From Moesziomyces globuligerus (lineage: Eukaryota > Basidiomycota > Ustilaginomycetes > Ustilaginales > Ustilaginaceae): a DNA stretch of 64,000 bases. Position 1 is the first letter of the stretch. The number at the start of each line of letters is the position of its first letter. The notes beneath the pieces were generated by a model. The model ran no database searches. It was not told the origin of the DNA and saw only the letters and a program-made list of their open reading frames with translations. The DNA lies in assembly GCA_030849465.1 (NCBI GenBank), contig JARVLF010000010.1:434001-498000 (forward strand), written 5' to 3'. Position numbers and translations under genes: made by a program. Positions 57,228 to 64,000 of this stretch are shown here, one piece after another.

Positions 57228-60200
57228 GAGACCGTCACTGCCCGGGCCACAGCTGGCTATTCTCTTCCACCAATGTCCGCACTCACAGTCAGCTCGTGTC
57301 GCTCGTCCGCCTGCACGTAGAAGCGAAGCAGTGAATACAGACACAGTCCAAATCGCTGCGTTGGAATGCGATGTTGTCCACGGCAAGATTCAGGAGGGGA
57401 TGCGGCTTTTGTGAATGCGTGTTAGGCCGTCACATTGGCAGAGCGAGAAACGGGTGGCGGAGGTCGAGGTGGGAGAGGGATGATGTGATTGGCAGACTGG
57501 CTGTATCGCGGCCTCGCACGCAGAGCACGATCGCGAGGTGCGTCGTTCGAGTGACCGGTTGGGCGGGAAAAGCTCCAAATTGGCTGCGCGTAAGCTGCGG
57601 TGAATTTAAGCTGCGGTCTCAGAAACGAGAGGCCGTCCGCAAGCTTTGGACTTTCATTCCGTCCTTGTCCCTTTCCTGCCTCGGATGACCTTGCTCCTCA
57701 TCCTTGACCAGAGCTTACATCTACGAGCTAGCAGGTCAGGATGACGATGAAATGCATGACGAACTATGGCGCTCTGGAGAGGGTTTGTTTGTTGGAAGGT
57801 GGCGTTTCCTCGCACGGGTTGTCAAGAAGGCTCGACACGGCTCAACTGAGGTATTAATAATGCGGACTCCGAAGATGCGTTGCATTGTGCAGCGGAGAGG
57901 GGAGTTGCAACTCACTTTGCTCTGCAATTACACTGGTACAGTACACCGCTGTGCGGGACCCTGCACCTGCCCTGCAACGCAGTGCTCACGCTCTTGGATG
58001 AGACGACCCGACCGTCGCTGCGGTCCTGACACCATCCCCTGCTGCGGATACAGGCGATGTCTCAGTGACGACGGAGCGAGCCGTGCAAGGCACGCGTGCA
58101 AGGCTCGCTGGGCGCATCAGGGTCCTGTTGTCGGGAAGAGGCGGGCGCAATACGGACGCGCAGGCGCTGTCTAGGCGACTCCGCCGACAAGCAGCGCCAC
58201 AGCGATCACCTTAGAGTAGCGACAGTGTGCCTGTGCAGCTGGCCATGGTGGTCTGAACAGAGGCTTTCCTCCATCGATGACGAGTATCACGCACAGGCAG
58301 TCGGTCCAGGCACACTTGCTTGTGCACGTGCCGAACGGCCTTGCGGCGGTCATGTCGTCATGGCAGTCGACGTCGATACGGCAACTCGGTTAGGTTCGAC
58401 GGCCGCCTTGCTTGGTGCAACCCAGTTGATCGCCGTGATCAGGCACAGCTGCGGCAATGCGAGCTTCGAAAGGTCGGTCAGCAGTGCATACATATGCTCA
58501 TGCTTCTGAATACGATGGCAGGCCATCGACAACCTTCGAGGCTCGCTTTGTGTCAGCCCTGGTCTTGCGAACAGCAGCGACGCACTGGCAAGCTTGTTGT
58601 CGGCGCGACGTCAGCAGACTTGGTGCATTGAGCGGTACCCGACGCCGCCGAATCGCTCTGCATGGGCCAAGCCGAACGAGGACAGCCGTTTCTTACTGCC
58701 ACCGATCAGCTTGAAAGCTACAGTACGATGCTGTGAGGCAAAACAGGCTGGCGTCTTGGGGCGAGCTCGAGCAAGCTGTCGAGTCGCCGACCACACTGCT
58801 TTGCTGCTTGCTGCTTGTCGCTCAGGTTTCAAACGGGAAATCGGGTGGCAAATTGAAAATGAATGTGGATGCGCCCGAATCCAAAGACCGAAGTGGGATT
58901 GCGCTGACGCGGACGCGTTGAGCCAGACCGAGGACCCTGAAATGCACCCTGGGGCTCAGACGGATTTTCCCCTTTGGCTCGGGTGCAGTTGGCACGACCC
59001 TTGGGTCCAACGCCGTCTGTCGTTTTTTCGCCACACTAACACCGACGCTGACGCCTCGCGCCCCGGCAAACATTGGAAATTCGAGCTAGTGTACTGTAGG
59101 AGCTTGAGCCTCCAGGGCGTCTGCAGCCTTGCATCCGCGTCAAAAGCCTTCCGCAGAGCCGCACCAGAGGCGCACGGCGTCTACGCTTCTTGCTCCAGCG
59201 TCGATGACGACAGCCACAATAGCTTGCGGTACGCCGCTTGCCGTCCGGCTATTCCTTGTCTCGCAGCAGTGCATGTACAGTGGTCAAGCCGTTATGCGGC
59301 TGGCTACCGCTTCGGGCCATCGCTCGGGAGTGATAAGGTCGGGTCACTGCGTTGGAGTGTGAGGCACGCTAGTCTGCGGCGGCTCCACGGCACAGGGGGC
59401 TTCGTCGGCTGGAGCAACGCAATCCACGGCCCTCTTTCAGATTGCCACTTGTCGCAGACGGGTGGCGGCCCCGACAGGCACCTGACGCGCTCGGTGGCTC
59501 CGCTTGTCTGCGCGCCCACCCATTCCCGGACTGAGCCTGTGGAAAATTCCCATGCGGCCCCACCGCCAAGCGCACGCAGAAAAAGGCAAAAATAGCTGGA
59601 GGAAATCCAAACCCAAGGGCATCTGCAACTGCAACTGCAACTGCAACTGCAAATGCAAATGCAAATTCCCAGCAAGAGCAGCAGCAGGCGGCGGCAGTAG
59701 GCGGGACCTAGACGTTTGAGACTAGCCCGCACGCAGCAGCCTGTGCCGTACCGTAGTCTAGCAGCAGACGACGCCTTAGCCTCGCACTCAGACACGTTGG
59801 ACGTCAGATGGCCCGTTCCAGCCAAGTCGAGTGCACAGTACCGTAGCTTGGCAGCAGCAGCTTTTCTTTTGGCAGACCCCCGCCTGGCTCGCGCGCTCGC
59901 CGTATCTGCATCCACACCGCATGCCTCTCTCGCGCTTCTCTCGTTCAGCCAGCCAGTCAAACTCCCAGCCAGCCAGCCAGCCAGCCGTCACCCCCCTCGC
60001 TCTCATCACCATCCTTCCACCGCTTCACCTCCATACCGACCCCTCCCATCCCCTACTGGCCCTCATTCACCCGCCCTCTCACCACCTGCTTCCAGACAGG
60101 CACGTCCCGCACACCCGCCGACTCGAAGCGATCTCTCGGATACGCATCCATTCAACCTCCCGCGAACACGAACAACACGCGAAAGGCGTCCGCGCCCATT

Positions 60201-60550
60201 TCGCTCGCCACGACTGCCCGGCCTTTGGAGCTAGATACCGCTCCTGGCCACACATCGCACGTCTGCACTTTACGACCGCGACGCTTGCCCTCTCCTCACA
60301 CGTCCGGCGCTTCGCAAGAGGTTGCCACCAACACCACCGTCAGCCCTACCGCTCCGAGCTCACCGCAGACTCGAAGACGGTGCAAGGGATATTCTGACAT
60401 AGACGTGGACTGAGGCAACACACGTCCCGCTCTCCCACAGCTCATCCGCCAGCGCAGGTCATCCATATTGTGGATCGTTGCCTCCATCTCGCCACCATCT
60501 CACACCCTACACCTCTGAATTCCGACATCCCGTCGCTCTTGCGTAGCAAC
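57228..60550. promoter_or_regulatory. 3.3-kb gene-free region upstream of the WC-2 homologue
   Basis: I find no supported gene. Frames such as 57704-58174 and 58594-59595 have random-looking composition. Notable items: the CTGCAA repeat at 59623-59664, CAGC-type repeats near 59944-59986, a strongly pyrimidine-rich tract from about 59990 to 60540 immediately before the WC-2 start, and a GTACCGTAG...GCAGCAG motif occurring near 59750 and again near 59836. The size suggests an extended promoter and long 5' leader, or an unannotated non-coding RNA. Confidence 0.5.
59623..59664 (+). repeat. CTGCAA/ATGCAA hexamer array
   Basis: Five tandem CTGCAA units followed by two ATGCAA units, about 890 bp upstream of the WC-2 start codon. 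Confidence 0.95.
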
Positions 60551-63373
60551 ATGCAGAGCACTCCCGGTCCAACCATGCACAGCCAGAGCTGGTCCGGTCG
60601 TCCAATCGACCAACAGCAGCAGCAGACCTTCAATCCGCCCTTTTTCAACGGCGACGGCAATATGAGCCAAGAGGCCATGCAAAGCATGCTGCAGGAGAAT
60701 GCACGCAACGACATGGCCAATCAGGCCTTCGCTAGCTTCGATCCAAACAATCCAGCTCACAACTTTCAGCACCAATCGCAGATCATGATGGCCCAGCATG
60801 CCATGGCAAATCGTCCCATGGACGCCGACTCCTCGCAGCGTTTTGTGCAGTCCATGACCTCCAACGGCTTGGATCCAGCCGCATCCGCTGCTGCCGCTGC
60901 TGCCGCTGCTGCCGCTGCTGCCGCCTACGGTCACATGAACTACAACGGCTCGGCATCCGCCCCTGCGTCAAGGCGCCAGTCGCAAAAGACCAACGAGCCC
61001 CTGCTCGCAGGCCAGCCCAGCGACGGCGTCTGGCCTCCCATGCCCAACGGCATGCAGGACTTCATGCAAAGCAATGGCCCCGATGCGCACGGCAACATGT
61101 CGATGCGTGCTCCTCCCAACGCAGATTTTCGCAACACCGGCAACGGCTACGAGCCCGACGGCTCCAGCTCCAACAGCAGCGAGGACTCGGCACAGGGCAA
61201 GCGCAGACGCATGACCTTTGCCGCACCCATCCCGCAGAACCAAGCTCCGAATGGGACCAAGCCCGTGCTCCTCCACAACGACAGCGGTTCCAGCATCAGC
61301 GATATGAACAGCATCGGCTCCACTCCCATGCAGGCCTACGGTCCCGATGGTCAGTCGAACCAGTTTGGCCGGCCGCCGTTCCGCCATCGAAGGTCTCGCA
61401 GCGGTTCAGAAGTGACCGGCCCGCCTGGATTCGGCCAGCGATCGTTCAGCAGCATCGAGCTCGGCTCGAACATGCAGGACCCTTATGCGGCTGGCCTCGG
61501 CTACCCTCAACCTCCCTCTCTATATCCGGCAGGGCAGCAGCACAGCCACTCGTTTGCCGGATCGCAAGCGCTCGCCGCCATGGGCGGCCATGCAGCCAGC
61601 CATCCTCCAGGCCTTGGCAGCCAGATCTTACGCGGCGTCGATGTCAGCGCAAGCGGCTCGTCCGCAGCCACCGACTTCACCAAACGCAAAGGCTGGACCG
61701 GTCGCGTCGTGGAAGAGCTGCTCGACTTTGTTCACGTCTTGGATCCCGAAGGCACCATCCTCTTTGCGAGCCCCAGTGTTCAAGGCTTGACGGGCTGGAA
61801 GAGCGAGGAGCTCAAAGGTCGCAAGCTCACCGAGTTCGTACATCCGCAAGACGTAGCCTCGGTGGAGCGCGAGATCGACAGGATGCGCTCCAGCAAAGGC
61901 GAGCTTCTGACCTACTACCGCTTCAAGACCAAGCCCAAGACTACGCATTCTTCGCAGAAAGGCGAGAAGGACAGCAACGACAACGAATCGTCTGCCGGCG
62001 ACACGGGCGAGGAGAAGGAACGTGGCAGCGAGCGACGAAGCGAGGTCGAGCACGCAGATGCGTTTACGCGAGACGGAGATTACATCGTCTTTGAGGCCAC
62101 CGGCCATCCCTACTTCCCGCCCGACCCTGCCGGCGCAGCCCGTGGCAAGGGCAACACGGACGCGCCTCGGGATCAGGACGCTGCGCTTGCCGAAGGCGAC
62201 GAGGACAATAGCGCAGCGAGCAACGGCGCCGGTGCGGACTCGAAGACAGGCGCCGTCAAGTCTGAAAATATGGCACCCAACCTGTCGACCAGTTCCAAGG
62301 CCGGCGCCCACCCGCTCAGCCAGGAGCAGACGCTACAGACGCCCACGAGTGATGCCACCAGCTCGTCGCGCGCCCAACTGCAGTGCTTCTTCTGCTCGGC
62401 CCGACCGTATCCGAGCAAGAACACGAGCATGCTTGATTCGTTCCTCGAACTCAAGCTCGAGAACGAAAAGCTGCGTCTGCTCATTGCCGACATGGATCTG
62501 ACCGGCCCAGACAACGAACACGATCGCAACTCGTTTGCAGCCGCCTACCACCCGGATCTTCTCAAGCAGGAGCTCGAGAGCGAGTCCGTGATGGGCGGGT
62601 GGGCGCATCCGGTGAATCCGATGTTCGGCGGAGCAGCCGTCGGTCCAGACGGGCGCATCTTGCCGCCGCAGGCTGGGCCGCGCCCCGGTCGAGGCTCACG
62701 CCAGAACTCGATCGCATCGCACCCAACGAGTCCCGTGATGCGCAGCAACAGCGCGCGCGACGAGATGCTCACCGGGCTCGGCGTCTCGACCGGCGACGAG
62801 TCGGACGAGGACGGCGGGGCTAGTCAGAGCGTCGCTGGCGCTGGCGGAGACGGAGCCTCGAACGCGGCCGACGAAGCGCGCCGCAAGAAGAAACCGAAGC
62901 AGGACGACGGCGATCACGTCTGCACCGACTGCGGACGCGTGGACTCGCCCGAGTGGCGCAAGGGCCCGCTGGGCCCCAAGACGCTCTGCAATGCCTGCGG
63001 TCTGCGCTGGGCAAAGAAGATCAAGCGCAAGGGCGGCGACCCCAACGCGGCGGCGGGCGCCATGATGGTCCAAGGCGGCGGCATGCCGCAGTCGGGCGGC
63101 GTGTCGGGCGTCGTGGGCATGAATGTGGGCATGGCTGGACACATGATGCCGCACGCACACGGTATGCCGCATGGTCACCCGCATCCCTTCAATCGCGCCG
63201 ACAGCGGTCAGATGCAGGGCATCCAGATGGCGCCGCCCGGCTCGATGCCGCCGGGCATGAACATGCAGAGCATGATGGGCGCGGCGGCTAACGGATTCGC
63301 AGGCCGCGGCTCGTTCGACGAACCTCAGCATCAGAACAATACGATGAACGGCATGGGCGGCGGTCACATGTGA
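60551..63373 (+). CDS. WC-2: White collar 2 homologue (PAS and GATA zinc finger)
   Basis: Single exon from the ATG at 60551; 940 residues. WC-2 pairs with the blue-light receptor WC-1 through PAS domains and binds light-response elements. A Gln/Met/Ala-rich N-terminus contains a run of alanines (about 116-128). The PAS region spans about 378-540, beginning GWTGRVVEELLDFVHVLDPEGTILFASPS with GRKLTEFVHPQD; a second part (about 510-700) contains EATGHPYFPPD and the cysteine-bearing QCFFCSARPYPSKNTSMLDSFLELKLENEKLR. The C-terminal GATA finger is CX2CX18CX2C (C791, C794, C813, C816), as in WC-2. The C-terminus is Met/Gly/His-rich. No nuclear chromophore-binding LOV motif (GXNCRFLQ) is seen, as expected for the partner rather than the receptor. 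Confidence 0.93.
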   Translation: MQSTPGPTMHSQSWSGRPIDQQQQQTFNPPFFNGDGNMSQEAMQSMLQENARNDMANQAFASFDPNNPAHNFQHQSQIMMAQHAMANRPMDADSSQRFVQSMTSNGLDPAASAAAAAAAAAAAAAYGHMNYNGSASAPASRRQSQKTNEPLLAGQPSDGVWPPMPNGMQDFMQSNGPDAHGNMSMRAPPNADFRNTGNGYEPDGSSSNSSEDSAQGKRRRMTFAAPIPQNQAPNGTKPVLLHNDSGSSISDMNSIGSTPMQAYGPDGQSNQFGRPPFRHRRSRSGSEVTGPPGFGQRSFSSIELGSNMQDPYAAGLGYPQPPSLYPAGQQHSHSFAGSQALAAMGGHAASHPPGLGSQILRGVDVSASGSSAATDFTKRKGWTGRVVEELLDFVHVLDPEGTILFASPSVQGLTGWKSEELKGRKLTEFVHPQDVASVEREIDRMRSSKGELLTYYRFKTKPKTTHSSQKGEKDSNDNESSAGDTGEEKERGSERRSEVEHADAFTRDGDYIVFEATGHPYFPPDPAGAARGKGNTDAPRDQDAALAEGDEDNSAASNGAGADSKTGAVKSENMAPNLSTSSKAGAHPLSQEQTLQTPTSDATSSSRAQLQCFFCSARPYPSKNTSMLDSFLELKLENEKLRLLIADMDLTGPDNEHDRNSFAAAYHPDLLKQELESESVMGGWAHPVNPMFGGAAVGPDGRILPPQAGPRPGRGSRQNSIASHPTSPVMRSNSARDEMLTGLGVSTGDESDEDGGASQSVAGAGGDGASNAADEARRKKKPKQDDGDHVCTDCGRVDSPEWRKGPLGPKTLCNACGLRWAKKIKRKGGDPNAAAGAMMVQGGGMPQSGGVSGVVGMNVGMAGHMMPHAHGMPHGHPHPFNRADSGQMQGIQMAPPGSMPPGMNMQSMMGAAANGFAGRGSFDEPQHQNNTMNGMGGGHM

Positions 63374-64000
63374 GCGTCGCAGGGTGTCTCTGCGCCGCAT
63401 TCCCATGGCCACCTCCTTGCCGCTCGCGGCTCTCTTTCTCTCTCTCCTCCCTCAAAAGCGACCCCAGGTTCCCCCTCGCGCCTCGCCTCGAAAGACAGTG
63501 GCCCTCATTCTTCGCTTCTCTACACGGTTTGGTTCCTTCTGCGCGTGTCGTGTCCGAGACGATTGTCTTGCATCGGCCACGCAGTGTCCCCCATTGGACT
63601 TGGACCCGTTGTCACGATCTTCCCCCCTTTTCTTTTGTCCCGTTTTCGTCCCCCCTTTTTGGTCTCGCGGTCTCGTCTCTCTCTCTCCTCTCCTGTCCGC
63701 AAATGTATTTCTTCACACAGGGTCTCTGATATTATACACGCATACCATGGGTGGCCTTGCCGTCGTCGCCGCTGGCGGACGGTGGCTACCCAACCCTCTT
63801 GTCGAAAGTAGCTCCCCCCTTCCCACATGTATCCCTGGGTCCTTTGTACTTTAGGCCCACACACGCCTCCGTCTTCGAACACTCCTCTTCGATTCCAGTG
63901 TGCCCGAGGCTGTTGAGGCTAGCTTGAGGCGGGTGTGAAGCTTGTCTGCGCAGAGGAGGAGTTTGCAGGTTCCGTACGATAAAAATCACAGCGCAGGAGC
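63374..64000. other. 3' flank of the WC-2 gene
   Basis: Pyrimidine-rich sequence (T- and C-runs near 63420-63490 and 63600-63710), consistent with 3' untranslated region and terminator. A GATAAAAAT stretch lies at 63978-63987. No gene is seen before the window ends. Confidence 0.5.

Noticed and set aside
58381..58415. GGTTCGA-type tRNA B-box-like sequence
   Set aside because: The expected trailing CC and a partnered A box and cloverleaf are missing, so no tRNA is called. Similar near-matches at 51317 and 8728 were rejected for the same reason.
58594..59595. Plus-strand open frame of 333 codons in the gene-free region before WC-2
   Set aside because: The translation is rich in Arg, Ser, Cys and Trp with no domain, and nothing around it looks like a promoter or splice site that would support it. 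It could be revisited with transcript data.

Overview
The window is GC-rich nuclear DNA from a fungus, most likely a basidiomycete smut or a related yeast (Ustilaginomycetes). I infer this from the long, mostly intronless reading frames, the few short GT-AG introns, the Ala/Ser-rich low-complexity proteins, tight packing on both strands, and a basidiomycete-type gene set (RAM-pathway Sog2, WC-2, Dsc3, a sphingolipid delta-4 desaturase). I found no transposon, CRISPR array, rRNA or tRNA. I call 27 protein-coding genes, and for the spliced ones I worked out exon borders from splice sites, reading phase and family endings.

Region 1-17 kb: a secreted-type membrane protein with a cytoplasmic SH3 domain (788-2589); peroxin Pex10 (3311-4684, minus); splicing factor Prp18 (5045-6283, minus); cytochrome oxidase subunit Cox12 (6738-7715, three exons with one long intron); a Frm2-like nitroreductase (7973-8614, minus); an Ies4-like INO80 subunit (9356-10744, minus); U5 snRNP protein Dib1 (11509-12076, minus, three exons); U1 snRNP protein Luc7 (12481-13754, minus, three exons); and a J-protein Jjj1 that carries an inserted ChaC glutathione-degrading domain (14132-16930).

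Region 17-34 kb: a four-exon secreted protein (17475-18616); the Dsc3 ubiquitin-ligase subunit (18858-20227); a Zn2Cys6 transcription factor (20256-23780, minus); Swd2 of COMPASS and the cleavage/polyadenylation factor (24437-25687); sphingolipid delta-4 desaturase (26086-27501); a probable GPI-anchored protein (27572-28184, minus); mannosyltransferase Alg2 (28737-30485, minus); a conserved protein of unknown function (30871-32223); and an RBM5-like G-patch protein with a probable GC-AG intron (32290-33764, minus).

Region 34-64 kb: Sog2 (34400-38611); N-myristoyltransferase (38766-40847, minus); ribosome biogenesis factor Nsa1 (41202-42857); a Cep57/Ppc89-like spindle-pole protein (42967-46059, minus); a Gyp7-like Rab GAP (46837-49437); NAD(P)HX epimerase (49635-50465, minus); Pwp2 (51844-54826, minus); a UBA-UAS-UBX protein of the FAF2/UBXD8 type (55527-57227); a gene-free stretch of about 3.3 kb; and a WC-2 homologue with PAS and GATA domains (60551-63373).

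The genes are mainly housekeeping and are not an operon-like cluster. Several themes recur by chance or loose clustering: splicing (Prp18, Dib1, Luc7, the G-patch protein), ribosome maturation (Jjj1, Nsa1, Pwp2), ER and secretory functions (Dsc3, Alg2, the desaturase, the UBX protein) and protein lipidation/GPI surface proteins. The most unusual object is the Jjj1-ChaC composite protein at 14132-16930: the ChaC domain lies between the two zinc fingers of the J-protein, with the catalytic residues of ChaC kept.
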